A program made the translations under genes and the position numbers. The notes under the pieces were generated by a model. That model was given only the letters and a program-made list of their open reading frames with translations, made no database searches and was not told the origin of the DNA. Shown here piece after piece: positions 27,934 through 34,877 of a stretch of DNA of 64,000 nucleotides. Every line of letters starts with the position of its first letter. Position 1 is the stretch's first letter. The stretch covers positions 62,001-126,000 of the forward strand of contig JAGAQJ010000031.1 in the NCBI GenBank assembly GCA_017622845.1, written 5' to 3'. Origin of the DNA: Lachnospiraceae bacterium (GTDB taxonomy: Bacteria; Bacillota; Clostridia; Lachnospirales; Lachnospiraceae).

Positions 27934-28560
27934 ATGAATACAATAATTACAATAGGACGTCAGTTTGGCTCCGGCGGACATGAAATAGGAGAAAAACTTG
28001 CAAATCATTATGGAATCAAGTATTTCGATAAAGAGCTGCTTTCAAGGGCAGCGCAGGAGAGTGGTTTTTGTGAGGAAATGCTCAAAAATCATGATGAAAG
28101 ACCGACCAATTCGTTTCTCTATAATTTAGTGATGGATACCTATACATTTGGTTACAATTCCTCATCTTTTGTAGATATGCCGATTAGCCATAAAGTTTTC
28201 ATGGCGCAGTTTGACACGATTAAGAAAATCGCAGAGGAAGAGCCATGTATTATTGTAGGACGTTGTGCAGATTATGCATTACAGGAATACAAAAACTGCC
28301 TGCATCTATTTATCCATGCCGACGAAGAAACCAAGATTGAGCGAATTAAAAAGAAATATAATATTGATGCTGACAAGGCACGTGAGATGATGAATAAGAA
28401 AGACAAACAACGTCAAAGCTATTATAACTATTATTCCACAAAAAAATGGGGGCGTGCAGATAGTTATGATTTGTCGATTAACAGTAGCATTCTTGGCATT
28501 GATGGCACAGTAAAGCTTATTATTCAGTACATAGAAGATTTTGAAAACAAGAATAAATAG
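27934..28560 (+). CDS. Cytidylate kinase-like P-loop protein
   Basis: 208 aa beginning ITIGRQFGSGGHEIGEKLA, the altered P-loop (G-R-Q-x-G-S-G-G) of the cytidylate-kinase-like family found widely in Firmicutes. These are thought to be nucleotide kinases, but the substrate is not established. Further blocks are KYFDKELL, CIIVGRCADY (about 104-113) and an Arg/Lys-rich lid near 145-160. GGGTGGGG precedes the ATG; the gene has its own promoter. Its TAG stop is followed, in the same frame, by the decayed intron-protein tail described next. Confidence 0.88.
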   Translation: MNTIITIGRQFGSGGHEIGEKLANHYGIKYFDKELLSRAAQESGFCEEMLKNHDERPTNSFLYNLVMDTYTFGYNSSSFVDMPISHKVFMAQFDTIKKIAEEEPCIIVGRCADYALQEYKNCLHLFIHADEETKIERIKKKYNIDADKAREMMNKKDKQRQSYYNYYSTKKWGRADSYDLSINSSILGIDGTVKLIIQYIEDFENKNK

Positions 28561-28775
28561 TATGCTTGTTTTAGCAGCTATGCAAGAAGATTATTAAAAG
28601 CATGCTGCGCATCATATTCTAAAGAAATATTCGCTGAAGCAGGGCTTATAAGCTGGCTTGATTATTATAATATGAGCGTCACGCTTTGAAGTTATATTGA
28701 ACCGCCGTATGCCGAATGGCACGTATGGTGGATATGACAGGGGAGAGAAAATCTCCCCTATTTGATTGTTTATAG
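28561..28775 (+). mobile_element. Remnant of a group II intron: maturase C-terminal tail plus domains V and VI
   Basis: Domain V is recognisable at 28701-28732. CCGCCGTA pairs with TATGGTGG over eight base pairs (G-T wobbles allowed), a 2-nt CG bulge follows, and TGCC/GGCA closes a GAAT loop. The position of the catalytic triad reads CGC. Domain VI follows as a perfect 8-bp hairpin (28739-28746 with 28752-28759) and then CTATTTGATT, resembling the CTACTCGATT branch-point end of intact introns. Just upstream, a frame ending at TGA 28687-28689 closes with GLISWLDYYNMSVTL, like intron-encoded reverse transcriptase C-termini. Nothing 5' of this is left: no RT motifs and no GUGYG end. The left boundary is uncertain. 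Confidence 0.72.
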
Positions 28776-29057
28776 ATATTTAAATTAGCAATGTTAGTTG
28801 CTACTGCGTAATTTTTCAATCAATATGATGTAATCCAATACCACATTTTTTTAATTCGAACCTTAAGTATTTTTACATATTCTTAATAAAGCCTACCTCC
28901 AAAAGACAGGAGTTTTCAAATAATTATTAGTAAAAGGTGAAACTTGCTATTTGTGAAACACTTTGCTGATACAAAACTGTTTACCGGTATAAGTAAATAG
29001 AGTGCCTAATATTTATTCGCAAAAGCATAGTTTAACGAATAGTTTGTGGAGATGAAT
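28776..29057. other. Gene-free AT-rich stretch
   Basis: About 280 bp between the intron remnant and the terminator of the permease gene. I see no reading frame, tRNA, strong promoter or clear palindrome in it. Confidence 0.5.
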
Positions 29058-29086
29058 AAAAGAACCTATCTGCCATAGGTTCTTTT
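29058..29086 (-). terminator. Terminator of the AI-2E-type permease gene
   Basis: Perfect arms AAAAGAACCTA (29058-29068) and TAGGTTCTTTT (29076-29086); T-rich on the - strand side and usable in both directions. Confidence 0.8.
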
Positions 29087-29101
29087 AAATGTGCAAGATA
29101 T

Positions 29102-30478
29102 TTACTCCAAGTGATCTTTGGAATCGCCCTTTTTCTCATCACTGTCCTTGGAAGGCTTGTTTTCATTCTCATCTGCATGAATTTTTTTTTCACGTTCTTT
29201 TACCACAATCTTGGAAATTTGAGGAATCGGTTTTTTGGCATTGTGCGGAAACTCTACAAATTCCTTAGACTTTGATTTATCATCAATGTATAACAATCTG
29301 AGATATTTTGACGTATCCTGAGGTAAATCTCTTGAAGCAAGCCGAGACTCAACCAGTGACTTTGTAAATGCAAATAAAATTGCAAATATCGGCACGCCTA
29401 CAATCATACCAAATATTCCCCAAATACCGCCAAATAATGTGATAGCAAATATTACCCAGAAACTCGATAATCCTGTTGAACTTCCAAGAATCTTAGGTCC
29501 AATAAAGTTTCCGTCAAGCTGTTGAAGAATAATGACAAAAATTAAGAAATAAACGGCTTGCAGCGGATCAATAAAAAGAATTAATAATATAGAAGGGATT
29601 GCTCCTAAAAATGGTCCAAAGAATGGTATAATATTGGTAACGCCAATGATTAGACTAATTAATACACTGAATGGCGTTCCAAGTATGCTTGTAACAATAA
29701 AGCAAATGATACCTATGATAATGGAATCCAAAATTTTACCTACAAAAAATCCACCAAATGTTTTATTGGCAAATCGCACATTACTGATAAAGCGATTAGC
29801 ACTATCGATTGGTAAAAATGCATATACAATCTTTTTGCCCTGAGCCGCAAATAATTCTTTACTTCCTAATACGTATATAGATATGATGAAGCCAATAATT
29901 AAATTCCAAAACTCCTTGAAAACAGAATATGCGCTCATTGATATAGCCATAATTACACTATTTAACTGGGGAATTAATTTGGAGTTTATAAAATCCTCTA
30001 AATCAATAGAATACTTATTAATTAAGTCCACAACATTTTTTTCTATTGCAGGGTTATCATTTAAAAGCTCTGAAATCCATGTGCTCAGCGTATTAATATA
30101 GCTTGGAAATTGTTCAATAATGGTGCGTATACTGTTATATATCTGAGGAATTACAATAGAAAAAAAGCCATATAATGCCCATAATACTACTACAACTGTA
30201 ACGATAATTGATAGAAATCTTCGCTGACTCTTTTTCCCCTCAATTTTTAAAGCTTTGTATATTGGTTTGAGAATGGTACGTTCTGTTGCATTGACAAGCG
30301 GGGTTAGTAAATATGCAAGAATCAATCCGTCAATAACCGGCATTAAAATCACAAAAATGTTATTTAATGCTGCTGAAAGGCTGTCTAAATGGAAAATTAC
30401 ATAATAACTTGCAAATGCTCCAAGAATTACAAAGAATGCTGTAAGCCCCCATTTTATATACTCCTTATTATTTTTCAT
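29102..30478 (-). CDS. AI-2E family transporter (PF01594-type permease)
   Basis: 458 aa with an N-terminal pair of membrane helices, a soluble central segment (about 105-165) and a C-terminal cluster of five or so helices. The hallmark is IIGVTNIIPFFGPFLGAIPS (about 280-299), followed by DGNFIGPKILGSSTGL. Members export diverse substrates (quorum signal, Na+, others), so the cargo is unknown. A charged C-terminal tail of about 90 residues rich in K, E and D is cytoplasmic. It is a lone - strand gene in the junction region. AGGAG lies about 14 bp before the ATG, a little far. Confidence 0.88.
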   Translation of the reverse strand: MKNNKEYIKWGLTAFFVILGAFASYYVIFHLDSLSAALNNIFVILMPVIDGLILAYLLTPLVNATERTILKPIYKALKIEGKKSQRRFLSIIVTVVVVLWALYGFFSIVIPQIYNSIRTIIEQFPSYINTLSTWISELLNDNPAIEKNVVDLINKYSIDLEDFINSKLIPQLNSVIMAISMSAYSVFKEFWNLIIGFIISIYVLGSKELFAAQGKKIVYAFLPIDSANRFISNVRFANKTFGGFFVGKILDSIIIGIICFIVTSILGTPFSVLISLIIGVTNIIPFFGPFLGAIPSILLILFIDPLQAVYFLIFVIILQQLDGNFIGPKILGSSTGLSSFWVIFAITLFGGIWGIFGMIVGVPIFAILFAFTKSLVESRLASRDLPQDTSKYLRLLYIDDKSKSKEFVEFPHNAKKPIPQISKIVVKEREKKIHADENENKPSKDSDEKKGDSKDHLE

Positions 30479-30553
30479 GCTATCAATCTACGCTCCTATC
30501 TTTTCTTTATTGTAAATATTTAGTTGGAAATAAATAAAAATTGTTATAAAATA

Positions 30554-30582
30554 ATTATAGCATATTATTTTCAGGATTTATA
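30554..30582 (-). promoter_or_regulatory. Extended -10 promoter of the permease gene
   Basis: On the - strand TGCTATAAT (the -10 hexamer occupies 30554-30559) with a poor -35 TATAAA 17 bp upstream (30577-30582). It overlaps the dif-like site. Confidence 0.5.
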
Positions 30583-30600
30583 CTAAAGTTTTTCGAAAAT
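30567..30600. other. Candidate dif-like recombination site
   Basis: Outer arms ATTTTC (30567-30572) and GAAAAT (30595-30600). The right arm is itself the palindrome TTTTCGAAAA (30590-30599), preceded by AG. Read on the - strand the order is TTTTCGAAAAACT, an A/T core, then CCTGAAAAT. By memory this resembles the atypical dif site used by streptococcal XerS, though the core here is about 3 bp longer. It lies 95 bp upstream of a XerS-like recombinase gene and at the gene-orientation switch. Confidence 0.4.
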
Positions 30601-30694
30601 AGTTATAACTTGTAATAGTTCGTTACTGTTCACTCCCAATCAGAAGCAGTGGGAATGGTGCGTCAAAAATAAAACAGATGAGGAGCAGTTTACA

Positions 30695-31756
30695 ATGGAA
30701 AAAATCAATAAAACAACTTATCATGATGAAATGAATAAAAAAAACATTGTCCATTTAAGGGAAATTCTCGATACTCTTCCACCGTTTTGCGGTCAGTATT
30801 TTAGAGGTATGCAGGAATATATATCGAGCAGAACAAGAGTTGCCTATGCTTATGATATACGTGTTTTTTTTGAGTATCTTCATGACAGTAATCCAATCTT
30901 CAGGAAAACGCCAATTAAGAAATATAAGCTGGATATTCTCGACAAAGTAACACGAATGGATATTGAAGAATATCTGGAGCACTGTGCGTATTATACAAAA
31001 GACGGCAAGGAATATATGAATGACGAACGTGGAAAAGCCAGAAAATTAGCCTCTCTACGAAGCTTTTACAATTACTTTTTCAGGAATGAAATGATAGAAA
31101 AAAATCCGGCAGCGCTTGTAAAAATGCCAAAGCTTCATGAAAAAGAAATTATCAGGCTTGATCCTGATGAGGTTGCAATACTGCTTGATACGGTTGAATC
31201 CGGGGAAAGGCTTACCAAAAAGCAGCTTCAATATCATGAAAAAAATAAACTGAGGGATATCGCTTTGCTCACGCTTATGCTTGGCACAGGGATTCGCGTA
31301 TCCGAATGTGTAGGACTGGATATACAGGATGTGGATTTTAAAAATAACGGTATTAAAATACGCCGAAAAGGCGGTTATGAGGCAGTTGTATATTTTGGTG
31401 AAGAAGTCGAGCTGGCACTTCTCGACTATCTCGAACAAAGAGAAAATATAATACCCGTTCAGGGACACGAAGATGCCTTGTTCCTATCAATGCAGAATAA
31501 ACGAATCACTGTACGTGCTGTTGAAAACCTTGTCAAAAAATATGCTTCTACGGTTACTTCCTTGAAAAAAATAACGCCTCATAAGCTAAGAAGTACTTAT
31601 GGCACTACTCTATACAGGGAAACCGGTGATATCTACCTTGTAGCCGATGTACTAGGCCACAAGGACGTAAATACCACCAGAAAGCATTATGCTGCCCTTG
31701 AAGAAGACAGGCGGCGTCAGGCAGCTAAAGCTGTTACGCTAAGAGAAAAGCGCTAG
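30695..31756 (+). CDS. Tyrosine recombinase, XerS-like
   Basis: 353 aa with all catalytic residues: R201 (GTGIRVSE), K225 (RRKGGYE), H296 and R299 (PHKLRST), H322 (LGHKD) and Y332 (RKHYAA). The N-terminal SAM-like core-binding domain spans about 25-165. Length and the RKGGY motif resemble single-recombinase XerS proteins more than the roughly 300-aa XerC/XerD pair. There are no phage, conjugation or cargo genes nearby, and the gene sits beside lexA at the replichore-like switch, so chromosome-dimer resolution is the favoured role (inference). AGGAG precedes the ATG by about 10 bp. The 137 bp after it hold short hairpins (31788-31804; 31817-31841) but no clear terminator. Confidence 0.88.
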   Translation: MEKINKTTYHDEMNKKNIVHLREILDTLPPFCGQYFRGMQEYISSRTRVAYAYDIRVFFEYLHDSNPIFRKTPIKKYKLDILDKVTRMDIEEYLEHCAYYTKDGKEYMNDERGKARKLASLRSFYNYFFRNEMIEKNPAALVKMPKLHEKEIIRLDPDEVAILLDTVESGERLTKKQLQYHEKNKLRDIALLTLMLGTGIRVSECVGLDIQDVDFKNNGIKIRRKGGYEAVVYFGEEVELALLDYLEQRENIIPVQGHEDALFLSMQNKRITVRAVENLVKKYASTVTSLKKITPHKLRSTYGTTLYRETGDIYLVADVLGHKDVNTTRKHYAALEEDRRRQAAKAVTLREKR

Positions 31757-31893
31757 AATCTCACCAATTTTTAAGGCAGGCGATGAAGGCGTATTGAATG
31801 TACGCTGACTGGGGGTAATGCAAAAAATCGGCGAAATTGCATGGTTTGAGGCGTGTTTCCCCTGTATACCGACGCTAAGAAAATAGATTAAAA

Positions 31894-32271
31894 TCAGTTT
31901 TCTGAAGAAGAAACAAACTCTGATGAGTAATATGGTATTGTGATATAGCTTCCGGAAACAATATTATCGGAAGTTAAAGAATTCATTTTCTTTACTTCAC
32001 TAATGTAATCATAGGTGCTTTTGTAATGTTCTGAATCAATGTTATCATTTGCTATTGACCACAAAGTATCCCCTTTTGATACTTCAATACTCTTATAGTA
32101 TTTGTAAGAAGGCTGATGCTCAAAATCGTTTGCCTGTGTTGAAAAAGACATAAATAATATTGCTGTAACAATCACAATAAAAACAGCCAGTATTATAAAA
32201 TTGCGCCTTACCTGCTTTTGACGTCTCAGCCGGTTATCAAATGCTCTTGCTGCATAATCTCTTTTTTCCAT
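31894..32271 (-). CDS. LysM-domain membrane protein, YneA-like SOS cell-division suppressor
   Basis: 125 aa: a basic N-terminus, one membrane helix (about residues 25-44) and a C-terminal LysM domain (SKGDTLWSIANDN onward, about 66-118). Small size, helix-LysM order and divergent placement next to lexA match Bacillus YneA, which halts division during the SOS response. It has a perfect consensus promoter covered downstream by three LexA-type half-sites. The start is the ATG at 32271 with AAGGAG at 9 bp; the frame stays open upstream across the operators but is not coding. Assigned by context and architecture, not by residue identity. Confidence 0.82.
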   Translation of the reverse strand: MEKRDYAARAFDNRLRRQKQVRRNFIILAVFIVIVTAILFMSFSTQANDFEHQPSYKYYKSIEVSKGDTLWSIANDNIDSEHYKSTYDYISEVKKMNSLTSDNIVSGSYITIPYYSSEFVSSSEN

Positions 32272-32301
32272 AGTATGTTTCTCCTTTGTGCCATATAATA
32301 G

Positions 32302-32341
32302 CGAACGTAATTTCCGAACAATTATTCCGAACAACTGTTTA
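32302..32341 (-). promoter_or_regulatory. Three tandem LexA-type boxes in the yneA-like leader
   Basis: CGAAC at 32302, 32315 and 32328, each exactly 13 bp apart, each followed after 4 bp by a degenerate right half (TTTCC, ATTCC, GTTTA) compared with the Firmicutes consensus CGAAC-N4-GTTCG. They lie just downstream of the -10, so bound LexA would block initiation or clearance. Confidence 0.65.
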
Positions 32342-32349
32342 TGCTTTAG

Positions 32350-32378
32350 ATTATACAGAACAAAGGTTTGACTGTCAA
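32350..32378 (-). promoter_or_regulatory. Perfect-consensus sigma-A promoter of the yneA-like gene
   Basis: On the - strand TTGACA (32373-32378), 17 bp, TATAAT (32350-32355). Confidence 0.85.
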
Positions 32379-32397
32379 CATATTTTTTAAAAATTTG

Positions 32398-32424
32398 CGA
32401 ACATTTTTTCTGAATATATGTTTG
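32398..32424 (+). promoter_or_regulatory. Two phased LexA boxes over the lexA promoter
   Basis: CGAAC at 32398 and TGAATATATGTTTG at 32411-32424, again 13 bp apart. The second is a good match to CGAAC-N4-GTTCG and overlaps the -35 of lexA, predicting autorepression. Confidence 0.65.
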
Positions 32425-32450
32425 CATTATTTGCAATTATGTGTTATGAT
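32422..32450 (+). promoter_or_regulatory. lexA promoter
   Basis: TTGCAT (32422-32427), 17 bp, TATGAT (32445-32450). Confidence 0.65.
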
Positions 32451-32474
32451 AGATTAAAAGGAGGCGTTTATTAT

Positions 32475-33092
32475 ATGGCATATGGAAAAATAACAGCAAA
32501 ACAGAAAGAAATTTTGGAATATATTAAAGCAGAAATACTCAAAAAGGGATATCCTCCATCAGTTAGAGAGATCTGTGAAGCAGTAAGCTTAAAATCAACT
32601 TCTTCTGTTCACTCACATCTTGAGACGCTTGAAAAAAACGGATACATCAGACGAGATCCGACCAAGCCACGTGCAATTGAAATTATGGATGACAGTTTTC
32701 AGATGGTAAGACATGAGATGACAAGTATTCCTATCGTGGGAACAGTTGCGGCTGGTCTGCCTATTCTTGCAGAGCAGAATATTGAGGGCTATTTCCCTAT
32801 TCCGGCTGAGATGGTACCTGCAGGTGAATCATTTGTGTTAAAGGTTAAGGGTGATAGTATGATTAATGCAGGTATCTTTAATGGAGATAGTATCTTTATA
32901 CATGCATGCAATACTGCTGAAAACGGAGACACAGTTGTTGCATTGGTAGATGACTCTGCAACTGTTAAGACCTATTACAAAGAAAATGGACACTACAGAC
33001 TTCAGCCTGAGAATGATACAATGGAGCCTATTATATTAGATGAGGTAGAAATTCTTGGAAAAGTGTATGGTGTATTCCGCTTATACCACTAA
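32475..33092 (+). CDS. lexA: SOS transcriptional repressor LexA
   Basis: Represses DNA-damage genes and cleaves itself when RecA filaments form. 205 aa: N-terminal winged helix (about 1-70, SLKSTSSVHSHLETLEK recognition region) and C-terminal S24 peptidase domain with the scissile A93-G94 (VAAGLP), nucleophile S128 (KGDSMI) and general base K165 (ATVKTYY). AAGGAGG at 32458-32464 supports the ATG at 32475. Divergent from the YneA-like gene, with operators on both sides of the shared spacer. Confidence 0.97.
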   Translation: MAYGKITAKQKEILEYIKAEILKKGYPPSVREICEAVSLKSTSSVHSHLETLEKNGYIRRDPTKPRAIEIMDDSFQMVRHEMTSIPIVGTVAAGLPILAEQNIEGYFPIPAEMVPAGESFVLKVKGDSMINAGIFNGDSIFIHACNTAENGDTVVALVDDSATVKTYYKENGHYRLQPENDTMEPIILDEVEILGKVYGVFRLYH

Positions 33093-33284
33093 AATTAAAT
33101 GTGAAGTTTCGTAATGCATCTTTGGTTCTTTCTGAGTTTTGGATTATACATATTTCTGTCAAAAGTATGATGCTTTATGGAAATCACGTTCTTAAGACAG
33201 AATCTTTAACAGCATATTCAAAAATGCGAAAGAATCTACATTTTGGAGTTAATGTCACGAACTTAATACCCAAAGCATAAACTT

Positions 33285-33345
33285 AACACACCTCTGCCTG
33301 TTTCAAAAGAAATAGGCGGAGGTGTGTGTGTTTGCGTTTTCTTCT
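33285..33345 (+). terminator. Terminator after lexA
   Basis: AACACACCTCTGCCT (33285-33299) pairs with AGGCGGAGGTGTGT (33314-33327) with one wobble, followed by a T-rich tract. It probably also serves the remnant on the other strand. The 190 bp between lexA and it show no gene. Confidence 0.7.
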
Positions 33346-33348
33346 TAT

Positions 33349-33641
33349 TTACTTCCATACAATCTCTCCCAAATGTTTCCCAAATGCTTCCAGATGCTCC
33401 TCATCCATGGCTCCAGCATGAATATCTGCATAAAATCCATTACTTCGAATCCATGCAATGAGTTTTAAGTCTGTGATTGGTCCTATAATCGAACCGCCCA
33501 GTCATCTTCACATATAGGATGATCTGTTTGAATATGTTCCGGTTTGATCACAGAAATCCTCACCTGTCCAGAGACCTGTTATTCATCATAACAGCCAAAA
33601 TAAATGTTGTTTCTATAAAAATAAAATCCTTCCTTTGTCAT
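33349..33641 (-). pseudogene. Broken small gene of unknown family
   Basis: On the - strand an ATG at 33641 opens MTKEGFYFYRNNIYFGCYDE and meets TAA. The same frame continues QVSGQVRISVIKPEHIQ through to CEDDWAV before a stop. A shift of frame then gives GGSIIGPITDLKLIAWIRSN and runs on to a terminal LGEIVWK with TAA at 33349. The three pieces read as one protein-like sequence of about 97 codons, disrupted by one nonsense codon and one frameshift. An AGGAAATGG precedes the start. I do not recognise the family. It could be an artefact of sequencing error if both lesions are wrong calls. Confidence 0.6.
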
Positions 33642-33662
33642 ATTACACCATTTCCTATCTCC

Positions 33663-33705
33663 AAAAAATTGCCAGCAGACACACCCATAGGTGGTCTGTT
33701 GGCAA
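33663..33705 (-). terminator. Intrinsic terminator (second of two) of the rplU-rsfS transcript
   Basis: TTGCCAGCAGAC (33669-33680) and GTCTGTTGGCAA (33694-33705), followed on the - strand by six T residues. Confidence 0.8.
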
Positions 33706-33736
33706 ATAAAAGCGGTGTTAAGCTATAACACCGCTT
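33704..33736 (-). terminator. Intrinsic terminator (first of two) of the rplU-rsfS transcript
   Basis: Perfect 11-bp stem AAGCGGTGTTA (33710-33720) with TAACACCGCTT (33726-33736), followed on the - strand by TTTATTT. Two terminators in tandem end the - strand block. Confidence 0.8.
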
Positions 33737-33773
33737 GACGAAAGCTCAACCAAAGCAACACACAATGGACGGC

Positions 33774-34136
33774 TTACCTTGTTATATTTTTTAAATCAAC
33801 TGTTTTACCATCGCGCCACATACGCTCCAAATCATAAAATCCACGACTTTCCTTATCAAATATGTGAACAAGAATGTCATTACAATCTAAAAGAATCCAA
33901 TTTGCAGTGTTGTAGCCTTCAATGTTTTTGGGGTGTATGCCGTCAGCAGCAAGCTTTTCTTCTACATTGTCTGATAAAGCCTGAATCTGGCTCCTATTCA
34001 CTCCGTTTGTTATTACAAAATAATCTGCTACAGTTGATATCTCACTGATATCTATAACTTGAATATCTTCTGCTTTCTTGTCCTCAAGTGCATCAACAAT
34101 TATTTTTAAAGCGCTGTTTAAATTACTCAAATACAT
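33774..34136 (-). CDS. rsfS: Ribosome silencing factor RsfS
   Basis: Binds L14 and blocks subunit joining in starvation. 120 aa with the family core ADYFVITNGVNRSQIQALSD (about residues 37-56), the NWILLDCNDILVHIF strand (about 79-93) and FYDLERMW. AAGGAGG is only 3 bp before the ATG but 9 bp before a TTG two codons later, so a TTG start at 34130 is possible. Last gene of the ribosome-assembly block before two terminators. Confidence 0.94.
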   Translation of the reverse strand: MYLSNLNSALKIIVDALEDKKAEDIQVIDISEISTVADYFVITNGVNRSQIQALSDNVEEKLAADGIHPKNIEGYNTANWILLDCNDILVHIFDKESRGFYDLERMWRDGKTVDLKNITR

Positions 34137-34213
34137 TTTCCTCCTTAAATAATATGTAGGTAAAAATAAGAATTCTGAAATATTGCAAATAAATGTCTTT
34201 ATGCTGCTGCAAT

Positions 34214-34236
34214 ATATGTTGTCTGCGTCATAATGT
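34214..34236 (-). repeat. 23-bp direct repeat, copy downstream of yqeK
   Basis: Identical to 34323-34345, which lies inside the 3' end of yqeK. In the same frame this copy would read IMTQTTY and then stop soon after, suggesting a partial duplication of the yqeK tail. The rest of the 162-bp yqeK-rsfS spacer has an imperfect hairpin near 34265-34290. Confidence 0.7.
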
Positions 34237-34298
34237 TTATAAATAAAATTGTGCTGTCTGTGCTAAAAAGTCTTGGTAGGACCTTTTACGTTGTCACA

Positions 34299-34877
34299 TC
34301 ACAAAGTTTTTACATAGCTGTCATATGTTGTCTGCGTCATAATGTCAATTGGGTTTCCCTTCATCTCAAGATATTTCAGGGTATTTAATAAAATTTTCTC
34401 CATCGCTCTGTCAATATCTATAAAAGCAAGCTGACGAATCTCATCAAGCTCTGGAATTGGTCTGCGACCGGGTTCGATATAATCTGCAATAAACACTATT
34501 TTTTCAAGCAGCGACATGTTTGGATGTCCCGTCGTGTGCCATGTGATTGCCTGCAAAATGTCATCATCGTTGATGCCGAATTTCACCTGTGCTATATATG
34601 CGCCTACCTTGCCGTGCAGTAAATAGGGGTGTTCAGCTTCAAACTCACTGTATGGAATATTATTCTGGTCGCATATTTTTAATTTCTTGTCATTATCCAT
34701 GCATTTTGCACAGTCATGAAGAAGTCCTGCAATTTCTGCTTTTTTTATAAAGTTAGAATTTCGGGTATCCGGATTATAGCGCATTGCCATAGCAACGGCT
34801 GTATATGCCACTCCGAGCGTATGGTGATATCGGTCCTTTGTCAGATGCTTCTTTAAATATTTTTTAATCTTCTTCAT
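34299..34877 (-). CDS. yqeK: HD-domain nucleotide hydrolase YqeK (symmetrical Ap4A hydrolase family)
   Basis: Members cleave diadenosine tetraphosphate to two ADP. 192 aa with His at RYHHTLGVAYTA (about 16-27), the HD motif GLLHDCAK (about 51-58), H-x-G-K (LLHGKVGA) and the AITWHTTGH block, finishing with VFIADYIEPGR. It overlaps nadD by 14 bp, giving tight coupling. The last coding bases contain one copy of a 23-bp direct repeat. Confidence 0.93.
   Translation of the reverse strand: MKKIKKYLKKHLTKDRYHHTLGVAYTAVAMAMRYNPDTRNSNFIKKAEIAGLLHDCAKCMDNDKKLKICDQNNIPYSEFEAEHPYLLHGKVGAYIAQVKFGINDDDILQAITWHTTGHPNMSLLEKIVFIADYIEPGRRPIPELDEIRQLAFIDIDRAMEKILLNTLKYLEMKGNPIDIMTQTTYDSYVKTL

Noticed and set aside
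28739-28770. Hairpin AGGGGAGA/TCTCCCCT as an ordinary rho-independent terminator of the kinase-like gene
   Set aside because: The following bases are a poor T-tract and the hairpin is exactly where group II domain VI should be after domain V; it may still terminate in practice.
30695-31756. Recombinase as integrase of a prophage or integrative element
   Set aside because: No phage, relaxase, excisionase or cargo genes within reach, no flanking tRNA, and housekeeping genes on both sides.
33519-33728. 69-codon + strand frame after lexA
   Set aside because: Overlaps the broken - strand gene and two terminators; composition is not protein-like.
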